Shown here in pieces: positions 47,073 through 59,949 of a stretch of 64,000 nt of DNA. The DNA comes from Calamus simplicifolius (taxonomy: Eukaryota; Streptophyta; Magnoliopsida; Arecales; Arecaceae). Under the pieces are notes generated by a model, which saw nothing but the letters and a program-made list of their open reading frames with translations, ran no database searches and was not told the DNA's origin. The stretch covers positions 1,111,819-1,175,818 of the forward strand of contig UESW01004570.1 in the NCBI GenBank assembly GCA_900491605.1, in the 5' to 3' direction. A program made the translations under genes and the position numbers. The stretch's first letter is position 1. Each line of letters opens with the position of its first letter.

Positions 47073-48658
47073 CTTTTTTTTTTTAAAGATGTTAATTTAT
47101 GACCACATCGAAGAAATTGGATTTAAGCCTGCCGTACATTTTCTGGAAGGATTCATTGTGGTGCGGTGGTGGAGGTTTTGGGACAATGTTGCAAAACAAA
47201 ATCAAACTGCTTGATTGGCATTCGGCTCTACATTTTCGGCCACCTACCTCTGCAAGGCAACTTCCGTGCTTCCATAACTTTGCTGCTTGTTATTATGTTC
47301 CCACCACCAGCTGCTTGTTATTATGTTCCCACCATCGGTTAAAGCACATCCTTCCTTGGGATATGGAAGAAAGGAAAGGGTATTCTTTAACTGCGTTGAG
47401 GAAAAAAACCATATGGGTCACTGCTCGATGGCAGACAAGCTGCATGAAATTCAGTTCCATGCCTAGGTGAGTAACGCTCATCTCCATGAACCACATGCAG
47501 AACGGTATGACTAATGGAGAACATTGGTTTTAAAAAATTTAATATAAGAACTGAATCCACCGTGCTGCATGGAGTACAAGATATTTAATATTATCAAACA
47601 AAAGAACTAAATCCATTATACTACATCTGTTTGTAGTTGCCAACATATTCCCTACTTGACTTCCATACTTCATGCTTGCAGAATCATACATTTGTAAATA
47701 CAGCGAGTGGTTAAAAAAAAAATCGCCTGTGGCTTCGTGGATGCTCAACCTGGGCAAACCATTTATCTAATTATTCACAAAATCTTTTTTTTTCCCGTCA
47801 TACAGCTACACTCGGCTCTTTTCTGAAGTGAGAATGTGGTGCAAGATTCTTCAACTGTGATTATGAATTTTAGAGCAAAACAGACCACCATGGCAATCAT
47901 GATCTAAGCAACAAATCATGACAGGAGGGACAGGGTATGCAGACACAGGCATCAAGCCACCATGCATGCACTCTTACAAGTGATCCTACAAATTTCAATA
48001 CCATGGTTGTCTTTGTTGACATCTTGTTGCCATCTGTCTGAGCAATTGTCCAGCAATGGAACCGATCCCCAGCAACAGTCGAAAAGCCACTCAAAAATCT
48101 GCCAAGCATGACTGAGATCTGAGACCATTTTGCCAAGGGTCTAAACAAAATTCCTTTTCAGGTTGTTATAAAAGACTAACTGTGATTGAATCAAAATCAG
48201 CCTATGTTTTCTGTTTTGTTAGTGGTATAATCCTGTTAGCTCATCTGATATCAAATATAAGGACCACTAGAAGAAGAATCCAGCCGCCACCATTCTATTG
48301 ATTAACAGCCAGTGCCGAGCTTGAATATTCCTCATCAAAAACCACAACCAAAAGAAACCATCAGGACATCGATAAACCAATGAATGAATGCTGTACATCT
48401 CTCCAACTGTCCTGAAGATGCTTCCTGCTGAATCAGTAACCCTAAGGTTTTGGAAGGAACCCACACTTAAAATGGTTTTCTAAAAGGGGTCCCACACCAC
48501 TCTGGTGTTCTCACCTTATGGCAAACTTCATGAGTGATGGTGAAAAGTGCCAATCTTAGTTTGGTCCAAAGTGAGGATGGTGTTATTGCATAGATATCCT
48601 TTGCTGGACCAGAAGGGTTTTGCTTCGTTAAAACCCAAAATAAATTAGCTATAAGTGT
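47073..48658. other. Intergenic, no gene recognised
   Basis: A frame at 47099-47470 shows no domain and overlaps a simple duplication. The right end is the 3' flank of the DUF630/DUF632 gene. Confidence 0.45.
47282..47336. repeat. 28-bp tandem duplication
   Basis: Two near-identical units of GCTGCTTGTTATTATGTTCC followed by CACCA, in tandem. Confidence 0.85.
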
Positions 48659-51600
48659 TCATGTGTTTGTGTGCTTATGGTCCACTTCATTTGGCAATCT
48701 AATTGCCTTATAAGCTTTTAGTGTCTCTGAACAAAAAGTTTCCAAGGCTTCAAATATGGGAATTAGACCAGTCTGCAGAATACTGGAAGCTGCATCTTGG
48801 ACCTGCTTAACAGTTTCCTCATGTTTGGCCTTCACTTGTTCCAATCTTTTCTTTATTAAGTCCAATTCTGTCACACGACCATCATGGTGTTCCTCACCAT
48901 TCTCAGCTACTGATACCATATCCATGCGCTCATTCATCCCACTGTCTTGCAGCAAAGATTTATGCCTTCTATCATAATCTCTGGATATATATTCCGCCTG
49001 TTCTCTTAGGCGCTGTTCCTCTTTTTGACTCTCCCATAGTTCATGTGCAACTGCTGCAAAATCATGCATTGCTTGGGTCGCTTTGTCCTCTGAAATCCTT
49101 TTACTTGCATGGAACCAATCATTAGAGATGATATATACAGCTGGAGCTCCAATTCGGCCTGGGGAGAAAGGTGCAACCCCATCAGGTGTTTGTTCCTGTT
49201 CTTCTGGAAGCCATTTCATTAACCATCCATTCATTGCTTCAATATAAGCTTTCTGAGTGCTGATCCATTCCCTAAAACAATGGCACAAGTGCAAGAGATC
49301 AAGCTCCAGTTCCCTGGTAGCCTTGGCAATTGATTGTCTTTGGCTTCCAATTTTTGCCATGAGATTGTGGCTTTTGCTATCAACTAGGGCTTGTAACTGC
49401 TTCTGATGGCAATCCACCACAGATTTCCACATTCTATCCAATCTGCACACAAAAAACAGTGATAATGTCAGCTCATTGTTCTATTTCAAACATCTCGTCC
49501 ATACATATGAGATAGAGTCATCTAAAGTAATAATTAATATAAAATAGATCATCCAAAGAGGCACTAAAGGTCCAATCAACTCGACAATTTATCTTGCATA
49601 TTTTACCTTTTTTTTTTCTTTTCTGGAAAGTTCTCATCATGTTTTGATGTACCAAAACTTCACCGCATAATTTGATTTGATGATAAAATTTATCATATCA
49701 AAAATGGAAAGTGAATGCTGAGCTCCCTAGAATTTTAGAAGTCTGGCCATATTTGTTTCTTGTGACAGTTGACTGACAAAAAGTTGATTCAAATAAGGTA
49801 GAAAATAATTTCACCACCATAACACAAAATTTAAGAGGAAGTAGAGGAAGACACAAAAAGCAACTCAAGTTCTGCAAAGAATATTAAATCTCTCTGCAGA
49901 AAGCAATACAAAAAACTGCACCTTTTGCCTAAGTTCAGTAAATGGATTTGAATTATTATCATGTCCTGCCTCCCAAATTTTCTAACACAAAGCATGACAC
50001 ATAATTATCCACAAACTGGCAATAATAGAACCAAAAGAGGATTAATGTTCAAACAAGAAGAAAAATTAAAACATTCCGAGCCAACTGGCAGGATAAACAG
50101 AGCCTGAGGCAATTGTAAATGCAAGGCCTAGTAAAATTTTAGTGAGCTCATCGTTGTTTTTTTGACCAGGAGAAAAAGGATGAGACCATGAATATCTTTG
50201 ACTAGGATACCATTTTATTAAAGATTATTCACCATGTCAAAATTCCACAGTAATTTTTTTAAAGAGATATCCTACCATGAAATGAATTCATAAACTAGGT
50301 TATGCTAGTCAATGATGAAAAGGAATCTTGCTGTACTTGAATCCATTCTCCCACTCTCTCTCACACTAATGCTAAAAATTTCAGCATCCACTTCCCCTAT
50401 TCCATATAAGTTATTCTCAGTTTTATGAAAATTCATCCCTTTCAGATCTTTCTCCATCAATTTCAACTCACTTAATACCATCAGACTCCAATTCCATAAG
50501 TCATTTTTAAGAAAACCTATAAGTCTCATCCCTCTACTTAAACAAAACTAAATTGCATAAACTGGATAAGTTTCTAATTTCTGATGCCAACAAACTGCTG
50601 AATTCTAATATCAGCATAATAATGTTATTTCCTAATTCAAAAATAATATGATTGTATTTTTGGACCAATCATTCCAGACTTGAACCTTTTTCTTTAAATT
50701 ACACATTAATTTAAAGTGACATAATGGGAAAGAAATTACAGAATGAGCACTCTTACGTGAATTTAAATGCCCTAGTTTGGGGTGAGGCTACTTGATAATA
50801 CACAAGGGCATGATTATCTTCAGCTTCCAACCCATAGCTTCAATGATTAAAAAGTATATTTGCCGCATGGGGTTGGTCACTTCAAACCCAGATAACCCGT
50901 GAAAAATATAAGCTGTCTAGAAGTCCAACATAGTTCAACAAACCATTTTGTTCAATGCTATGTCTGTCAAGAAAATACACCTGTTATATCCAATCATTTA
51001 ATGAAAATTAAGGCACAAGTTTAGTTATCATGGGTAGTCATACATACAAATGATTAAGAAAAGTTTAGTTATCATGGGTAGTTATACATACAAGAGATTA
51101 AGAAAGTCGGATTGATTTTCATACCCTTGAATCAATTCAATAAGTTGGGGTTGCAACTCTTCATCTCTTATCTTGTGCATTCTATTTGAAATGGCATCTA
51201 CTGATTTAATTACAATGCTTATTTTGGTGGACAACTTTCTTGTCGTTGCTCGAGTTGAATCAATTTTATAGAACTCTGCGCCCCCACGATCCAGAGCTTT
51301 CAGGTGTTTGTACTTTCTGTCATAACTGATCTGCAGTTTTTCTTCATCCTAGAACAGCCACTTAAGCAGTGTTAACATATAATTTGACTACAAAATAGAT
51401 TTAAAGACTATGAATCATCCATTATTTTTTACAATTATCTGTTCTAAGAATTGCAATTGAGAAAGATTGAAACACTGTTATGTTTTTTTGTTACTCTCCT
51501 TAACCATTCTGAATGACAGCCAAGTCAACAAATTGAAAGGAATTCTTATCAAAACATACAGAATCATTCAAATTTTAAATGTTATGCATATATAAAAACT

Positions 51601-54600
51601 CATCAGTGCACAGACACACTTAAAGTCACCATCTTGCTCAAGAACATAAACCGTGCTAATTTCAGCATGTATTTGATTGAGTTCTTCAGCCAAGTAGACC
51701 TAAATAGTGGATATGTCAAATTAGCATCACACATCAAAACTGCAACCATACAATACATATCCATGACTTGACTGTGCAAATAATAAATCATGCTCCTAGT
51801 CAGTTTGATAATTTTCTTTTACTGTGACTATGAATAAAATCCAGAAATTTAAGGACCTTTTGGATACTTGAAAGCATTATCCATGAATATAAACTTTTGT
51901 TGTGTGAAAGCTTTTGAGAAATGCTGAGAAAGATCACCACGAAAAGTTCCCATGGATCTGGAGTGGCAAACCAACTAACAAGTTTCGAGAACTTGGATGA
52001 AAGCAAAACCTGTAAAATGGTGATTTATCTTATCCCTGCAGTACAATGAAACCAGCAGCTCATCTGAATGCTCGACTTGTCAGTCATTGTAATCTTTCCA
52101 TCAAAACCTCTCTGCTTGTCCTGCCTGGCAGATAATATTCTCAGATTATGAATTCTGACATCCCTTAGTGGATATGTTGTTGAAGGCACCTTCTCTCTTG
52201 TATAACAAGAGAGTCTTTAAGTCTGTCCTTATGTGCTGTCCAAAATTATCTTATTTTTCTAATATAATCCAATATTTAAGGGAGATCAAATAAATGTCTG
52301 CACATTCCCACCTCTACAGCTGCTGTAATCTTTGAAAAAAGAACACCACTCTTAGTTCAGCAGTAGCTCTAACATGGAGAACCAAGAGAAGTGCACCTCT
52401 CAAAGTTGAGTATACAACAACAAAGCCCTGATCCCAAACAAAAGTTAGGGTATATTTTTAAATAATAAATAATTTAATCAGATCATGATTCATAGCCATC
52501 CATACTTCTCACATGCATTGCACATTCTAAACAATAGTACAAAAAATAGCACCTTTATTTAATGAACTAAATTCCTATTTTCTGTCCAGATATCATAATT
52601 AAACCCTCATGACTGCAATTGTTCAATGACCTTACAGATTGAATATTTTTAATGCATAATTAGTACTTATAGCCAATGGGCTAGCAGATGATATAAATGA
52701 CAACCATCTAATGTAAAACTACACAAATGCATTGAAACTGATATATCAAATGATGAGCTGTACCTTAACTTCCTTATACAATTTCTTCTCCCATACGTAC
52801 AACTTTTCCAAAGTTGATGAGAGGTTGCCAGACTTCATATCCCAGTGCTTTTCAGAATCACCATTACTGGCTCTGCTCCTGATTGTGCTTGCAGCTGAAC
52901 GCCGTGAATGCTTGAAAGAAGGACGCGAAGATGTCAACATGGTTCGAGACACAGGACTCCATATCCTGAAAGGGATAACTGCAACCAGACTTATAAGATT
53001 CTTAGTCACTGTTTCTAAGAAGGTAACATAATCAAATCTATTGTTGTTCAATAAGCTAATGTAACATATATTCAAATAAACATTTTAGTTTATAGATTTT
53101 TAATTTGACTAGTAAAAATAATGATACAGGAAAGTACAAAAAAAAAATTATATAGATTGCCACACGCACTCTATATGAGTTATGATTGTGTTATGATCAT
53201 ATAATCATAAAGCATAAATAAGCAAGCTAGTTTTGTCATAGCATGCCTAACTAATTGATTTATTTAACATTAATAATGATTTTTCATATTCTTGAAAAGA
53301 ATCACTATTTGAGGTGAAAATACCATGAATGTTTGTAGAATATTTTTTAGATTAGAAAGCACCTGACCATTTATTACTTTATTTTTAACCAAGATCTACC
53401 GAATCGGGTACTAGTACCAAGAAAATATGGTTTGGTATCGTACAACTGAACCAACAGCATGCCAATCAGGTGGACTTTAAGGTCTTTATTCATCTCCGCC
53501 ACTATATCGGGTCAAACTAGGTGATTTAATTTGGTACAACGCTAGTACAGAAGAGGTTCTCTTTTGTACTGAATTGAAAGGTCGAGCCATCCTGATTCTG
53601 GACTAACTCAACTCAGTTTGCCTCAAACCGCCTAATTCAGCTAGCCTTGTTTTTAACAAACTTAGGGCCATCAAGTGGTCAATTCTGCGCAGGCAGTGCA
53701 CGAAGGACAAAGAATCTCTCACCCTAAAGGTTCAATAGAAGATAATATATAGCACTTCTACGTAAAGATATTGGTGTAAGAAAGTGATATTTGAATAGAC
53801 AATGGATGAGTGGACATAAATAGTTGTGCATTATGAAGTTGCGTTTGGTACATTACCAGCAATCCTGAATGATAATGTGGATTACCTACAAGATAAATTA
53901 CCACTTGATAGATTATCAGTAATGTTGATTAGTGTGTTTGCTATACACAAGTAATGCAACAAACAGATTACCAGTACTATGTTTGGTATACACAGTAATG
54001 TTTTGTATACACAGTAATATTGATTACCAGTACTGTGTTTGGTATGACAAACAGGTTACCAGTCATATAGCATCAAATTTTCAAAAATATCCCTAAATTA
54101 AATTTATTAAAAATTTATATATTATTATATATTTGATTTAAAAAATTTATATTTATAAATGATAATGTTTTAAAAAAATTATTTATAAATGATATTCAAA
54201 GCGACCAGTGAAGATGCTGGAGGCCATCGATCGAAAGAAATTTTTTGGCATGCCGTGGGGCCATTGGACGGTGGAGATCCGCGGCTCGACTCCATGGAAG
54301 AGGATGTAGCTCAGTACCTTCGATATGGAGGTTCCAGCGATGTTGGTAGAGGAGAATGCGAGTAGAGAGCAATCAAAAAAAAAAAGAGCAATTTTGTCAA
54401 CAAAATAGTTTATCAGATTACCACATCTCTGGTAAGATGGATAACCATCCCTTCCTAAGGTAATCCGGATTACCTCTCAAATTACCACTACATAATAGAT
54501 TGCCATTCAAATATGTACCAAACATGATTATCTGATGGCCTTATTTAAATTACCGATAATCTAGATAGATTACCTGCTACCCAACGCCCCCTGAAGGTCT

Positions 54601-56649
54601 TTGTGGTCCATTGTGATTGACAACATCCAATCAAGTGGAAGCTAGAGCCCTAAAAAGAGCAGTGTCGGAAACCTATAGAATGCAAACAAATGAACAAAGA
54701 ATATAGAGCTTGGAAGCTAGTATTCTTTATAAGCCACCTCTTTTCTGAACTATTATGAAAGAACTGTATTTACTACAAAGAAGTAGAATCAAAGTGAAAT
54801 TACTTTATAAAGAGGAATTGCAAGATTGCAAATATCCTAAAGAATTGTATAGAGCAATTTAGCAATTTACATTGTTTTTGTCACCCAAAAACAAAAAAAA
54901 GTTGCAAGCATGTTTAAACGGAGGCAGTTTAGTGACAAATTTTTTTTTTTTTTTTTCCATGGTCAAAGACAACAAATATAACTAATCATATGCCGCAACA
55001 ATCAAGAAAAAGAAGAACACCATATTTGGAACCACCACCCCTCCCCCTTCGGCCCTTCATTGGGAAGTTCCTTTATGCAGTCAAGTTCGTTCTAAGAGTA
55101 ACCTTCAGCTCAATGAAATTGAGCCTAACAGACAATTACTCTTCCCTCCCTCAGCAATTGGATCCAAGGTTCTTGCAGATCACAAGCATATAATTCCACA
55201 TAGAGTATAAGAATGATATATGAAAGAAGTAATGCAATACCAACCTCTATACATTCTACTTCTTGTTCTGTATGGCAACTTGCCTACCTCAAGAATCCTT
55301 GAAACCTCTTCCCCATTATTGGCAGCTGAGTGGAAATGCTCGTTAATTTCCTTCACAACCTCTACCACATCTCTTATACCATGAGCAAACAATGCATTTG
55401 CGCTGCTTGGAGGAGACATTGGTTTCCCATTGGTAGGAGTGGATGGAGATTTCCCACTCGGAGTGGACAATGCTCTCGCACTGCTTGGCCTGCTGTCTTC
55501 TGTACCGAATGATGTTTCTTCCTCAAATCTCACTCCTTTTTTCTTCCCACTGGATCCATCGTCGTCCCCATTGTTCCTTACTCTGTTTGACACCGAACTA
55601 CTCTTACTCTCTTTCTCCTCTGATCCAAGTTTACCATTCTTCTCATCCTTCTCTCCCATTTCTTGTGTTGATTCGGTCTTATAGCTGCCAATGCTAGATT
55701 CCTTTTCTCCTGAATCTTCTCTCACAACCTTCTTCCCTTTCTTCACCTTCTTCATGGCTTCGATCTCCGTCTCATCCTCAAGATCAGGAATCCCTTCCTG
55801 CTCCCTCACCTCGCTCGAATTAGGACTGCTTGCATAAGATCTGAACCCATATCTTCCATTACCGTACGCTGGCAAAAGTTGCTCGTAAGTATTGAAAGGA
55901 TCAAAGAATTCCCAAGCAGAGCCGTCGGGAGGAGGCGGCGGCGGAGGAGTCGGAGGCGCCGCTGCTGCTGACCCTGGAGGACTCATCGGTCGGTCGTAAT
56001 AATTAGAATTCTCTCTACCCGGCGGTGGAGATCCAATGGGGACACCATACGGTGGATACCCATATCCATACCCATGCTCATATCCGTACCCATACCCGCT
56101 GTTAGAAGAATGCTGCCATTCTTGGGTGTTGGGGTCGTACATCATGGTGGGGATCGCCGACGATGACCTCATGAAAGAATAATGAGGGCTTGAAACGACT
56201 GAGGCCGGCCGGAGAGGAGAAGACGAGGACTCTCCTCCACCTCCTCCTCCACCGCCACCGCCGTCTCCGTCGCGTCGTTTTTTCTCAGGGCTTGCGTCGG
56301 CCTCCGAGCCGGAGGAGAGATGCAAGTGGGATCCGTCATCGGAGAGCGAGTGGGAGAGCGGCGACACGGAGGACGACCTGCCGGAGGCGGAAGCCATGGA
56401 TTTGCTTTTGCCCTTGCCTTCGGAAGGCAGGGTGAGCACCGGTGACCCAGGGGGCGACGGCGCCACTGCGAGCTCCTCCATGACGAACCTCTCCAGCGCG
56501 TCCCCGACGGCGGCGAGCGCCCGGAAGTAGGCGGCGTGGGCGGCGGAAAGGGCGTACCGGCGGTCCGCTGCCTTCCGGATCAGGTCCCTCCGCTCCCGGC
56601 ACAGGGCCACCACCCTGGACTCCTCCGCCTTGGAGCTCCCGCATCCCAT
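48659..56649 (-). CDS. DUF630/DUF632 protein (NRG2/APSR1-type), N-myristoylation signal
   Basis: Plant-specific family that includes Arabidopsis NRG2 (nitrate signalling) and APSR1 (root meristem and phosphate response). Four exons: 55245-56649, 52764-52965, 51125-51348, 48659-49442. The N-terminus MGCGSSKAEESRVVALCRER is the DUF630 start and a consensus myristoylation and palmitoylation signal. Proline-rich and Gly-Tyr repeats follow, then KKVKKGKKVVRED and acidic/serine-rich stretches. DUF632 begins about residue 435 (DVVEVVKEINEHFHSAANN) and runs through LEKLYVWEKKLYKEVK, DEEKLQISYDRKYKHLKALD and LDRMWKSVVDCHQKQ to a coiled C-terminus. The exon 1/exon 2 phases disagree by one base (MYR|IWSPVSR), so one base is missing close to 55245 or 52965. 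The length is about 871 residues. The nutrient-response role is from relatives and is not shown here. Confidence 0.92.
53839..54591. mobile_element. MITE-like insertion in intron 1 of the DUF630/DUF632 gene
   Basis: Flanked by TGAAG at 53834-53838 and 54592-54596. The left end is TTGCGTTTGGTA and the right end reads inverted as GGGGGCGTTGGGTA, so imperfect terminal inverted repeats. The body is rich in ATTACCAGT/ATTACC words in both orientations and is AT-rich except for a GC-richer block at about 54200-54365. There is no transposase. The superfamily cannot be named from a 5-bp duplication. Confidence 0.6.
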
Positions 56650-57326
56650 CTCCCACTTACGCCGCCCTCAATCCCACTCCCCATCTCCCCTCCACTCAAC
56701 CATCGATCGAAGACCAAAACCCTCCTAAATTCCTCTCCCTTCCAGCTCTCGCTTTTGGAATTCGGAATCCATGGTGGCTTGGCAACGTTTCGGTTCTTCT
56801 ACTTGTTGTTATAACGGTACGATACGAAAGGTTTCGAGAAGGGCAGCGGTAACCATGAACCGAGAAGGGATGGGAGGGGCGCGGGAACGGAGACGGAGAG
56901 GACGCCAATGCGGAGGAGTTTCTCTTCGCGCACGCGCACGCGCTCGCTTGCAATTGATTGCAGTTGGGCTGATTTTTTTTTTTTTCCTTGCTTTTTTTTT
57001 GATTCACCAACGGGGTTTTGTTAAAGCTTCGATTGACGTTTAGAAAGAAAGGGTTTGGGGCCTTCTTAGATTTGGTTTTCAACTGGCTTTGAACGGGGGA
57101 AGAAGGTGGGGCGCTTTTAACGTCGATTTGAGAAAAGTCGGAAGACTTCTGTGGATTAAAGGAGACATTGTTAGCTTCGGAGGAGGGGGCATGGGTCCCA
57201 CGGGAGGGAAAGAAAGGAGCATGCGGCTCCGTAGAAATCGTCGGTCAACTGCTGGGCCAACTTTCAGCAGTTGGCCGCCGTTGGCTTCTTGGAATTTTCT
57301 TTTCCCCGGAGGAGGCTCTGGATCAG
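56650..57326. other. Upstream region of the DUF630/DUF632 gene
   Basis: Mixed GC-rich sequence with pyrimidine-rich stretches on the minus strand that probably include the 5' UTR, plus T-runs at 56971-56982 and 56992-56999. No gene of its own is recognised. Confidence 0.5.
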
Positions 57327-57636
57327 TGTTTTGAAAACGGGACCCGATGGGTCAATCACGGTTCAATCAAAAATTGATTATCAATTTGATTTAATTTTAT
57401 TATTAAAATTAATTTTTATGTAATTTAATAATAATTAAAAAATTATTAAATTGATTGGGTTTGAAATTGGTTTAATTTAATTTTTAAATTTTTAAATTAA
57501 TATTAATATTTTATTATTTTTATATTATTAAATTAGAAATTATTATAATATTATTTGGTTCCATCAAACCGATGGTTGGTTGACCCATGATTCATATGTT
57601 AAGCTGATTTATTATTCAATCCAAATCTTTAAAACA
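57327..57636. mobile_element. MITE-like AT-rich element
   Basis: Begins TGTTTTGAAAACGGGACCCG and ends with the inverse of TGTTTTAAAGATTTGG. Inside each end are GGGTCAATC and GTTGACCCA words in opposite orientation, and the centre is nearly pure A/T. No clear target-site duplication. Confidence 0.35.
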
Positions 57637-59949
57637 TTGCTCTGGATGCTCAAAAAGGAGCGACGAGAACGTTTAGACGGTCAACATTATAGCCGTGTTT
57701 TAAAAGCGTTACAAAGAGAAGACGAAAGACTAGTCCTAAACCGTTTGTATGAACAGGAGGGGTTCACGTTTGGTAGGTGGCGAGGGATGGTTCTAAATTC
57801 TAATCCATAAAGTGATCAACTCCCAGGAAATTTCAACTTAGAAAGATATAGTGGTGCTTTGTTTGAAATTATTTGGCCGGTCTCTCTTTCCACACTTGGT
57901 GCCCTAATTTTCTTTGCAGTAGAATTATTTTCAACTTGGGACATGTAATGGAAATGACAATATAGTAATTCGATGGGAAGAACATTCTCAACGTCTCAAC
58001 ATCCCAACTACTTCCTGGCTCAATAGCCCAGCTGTTTGTTTCCCTTCGAAAAAGGTGCTCTCAATTGTAGCCATGCTTAGATATCAAGGCAACAGGTCCC
58101 ATGCAATCCAAGCAGCAGCAGGATAAAGAAATGTCGAATTAATGATGCTGCCAAAGTGGCGAACCTGCCGACAAATGCAGCTGTTGTTTCCCTGCATGCA
58201 GAGGAATGATATCGAACAGCTGAGTGCCAGCTAAATGGGGGACAACCGAGGCACAATTTTTATGTTGTAAGAGGATGGATTAGCATGGAAATGCTTAGAT
58301 GTAGACATAATCCACCAGAATATCTCACTGATAGCACCACAATTAAGCATGACATCAAGCCTAAACTTTGGAAGATGTTTTGCATCCCAACTCTGATAAC
58401 CAAAAAGATGCTCATTGCTGCATGTTGATTGCTTTATGCTATAATCCTACCACGTTGGACATCAATCTCATACTCAACTCAACTCATCTAAGCCTTTTTC
58501 CATCTATATGGGATCGGCTACATAAATCTGCTTCCTCCACTCTGCTCCATAGACATCAATCTCATAAGTCATGAAAATACAACGGTGCTATTAGGCATAA
58601 ATTCTTTTCCCCAAATATTATCACTGTAACTCAAATCTGACTGCAACAATCCTCATAATATCATAAAGAATATCTAGTTCCATAAAAAAAATTAAGATGA
58701 GATTGTGATGCTAAAATACTTCCTTATCAGATGAAAAAAAAAGTGTCTTGTACTTATAACTCAAGCTTATTTGCTATCAATTAACTTTTATTTGAGTTTT
58801 AAAACCATATGGTTTTGTCCCACTAACAAGTTAATTGGATTAGCAAGTAGAGTTTGTGCATTACAAATGATATCAAAGCCGATCTGAGTTTGCAGAAATT
58901 AGACATAAGAAAAACATTATTTATAGAACAATGGTAGAATTTCGCCATAGCATTAAGATGCACATTCTAGTTAGTAGCTTGTGGCGTGCAATGAGAATAT
59001 CACATTATAAGAAAAAAAAATTATAATACCTCAAAATAATTTCATATCAAATGAAAAAATAAAATATTACGTACTTATAACTCAAATTTACCTGTTATCA
59101 ATTATTTTCTACTTGAGTTTTTAGTACTACATGGTTCTGATCCACTAATAAATTAAACCGACATGTGAACTTGGAACGTTACAGAAATCAGGTGACAAAG
59201 CAATAAAAGTTCATCATTTGGATCACAAATCCAAATGTGTAACCAACTGCAAGCTGATTTCAGAGAGATGGCAAACAAATTCACTTGTTGAGCTCAACCA
59301 AAGCATTCTATTCCATGGGATTTCATGCTTCAGAGGACGAAACTCATACAAGATTTATAGAGATAACGATCCCTTGCCTACTTCATTAACTTCCGGATAA
59401 TTTGCTGATTCGTTGTACTTCAAAATCACATCACAACCGTACACCTGAAGGAATGCTCAATTATATCAAGATTAAGTTTAGATCCTCAACCTAAATAACA
59501 GTGCTTACAATATCAAAATGTGTGACACCGAGTGCAATCCACAAGATGTATAGAATTTTTTTTGTACAGCTACCCTGATGAATAAAGAGAACAGTGGGAT
59601 GAAGCCTCCAGTCATGGAAGGATGGGAGCTACCATGACTCAACATGAAAGTATAATCTAAATGCTGTAATCAAAATGCATCTGTCAGCAAAGCTATTCTA
59701 TTAATGATCGCACACAAAAATAATCATCAATATGGGTTACAATTGATTACCATCATCAAATTTGACTAATATAAAAACTTTTACAGTACAGCTAAGAATT
59801 AGCTGTTCCATGGAATTCAGTGCCTAAAGTGCTTTAATCCTGTTGCATGGTTCCAGATTACAGACTGAATCATAGTGCTCGCAAACATTTCATTTGCACT
59901 TCCAGTAGCTAGCTGTTTCAGCAGCAAGAGGTGCCAAACTTATTAGATG
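57637..59949. other. Intergenic, no gene recognised
   Basis: AT-rich; the only recognisable element is the small SINE-like insertion at 58473-58551. Two stretches near 58745-58870 and 59047-59180 repeat wording around CTTATAACTCAARYTTAYYTG and ACATGGTTYTGWYCCACTAA, indicating a diverged duplicated element about 310 bases apart. Confidence 0.5.
58473..58551. mobile_element. Short SINE-like insertion with perfect 15-bp target-site duplication
   Basis: GACATCAATCTCATA occurs at 58458-58472 and at 58552-58566. Between them is a 79-bp segment with CAACTCATCTAAGCC and GGGATCGGCTACATAAATC, words I associate with plant Au-type SINEs. It is much shorter than a full SINE, so truncated. The duplication is certain; the SINE family name is tentative. 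Confidence 0.6.

Noticed and set aside
47099..47470. Plus-strand frame of 123 codons in the GPN2 downstream region
   Set aside because: Crosses a 28-bp tandem duplication and shows no domain.
51655..51700. Minus-strand segment reading AEELNQIHAEISTVYVLEQD between DUF632 exons 2 and 3
   Set aside because: The known exons join in frame (KEVK|DEEKLQ), as in relatives, so an extra exon is not needed. It may be chance.
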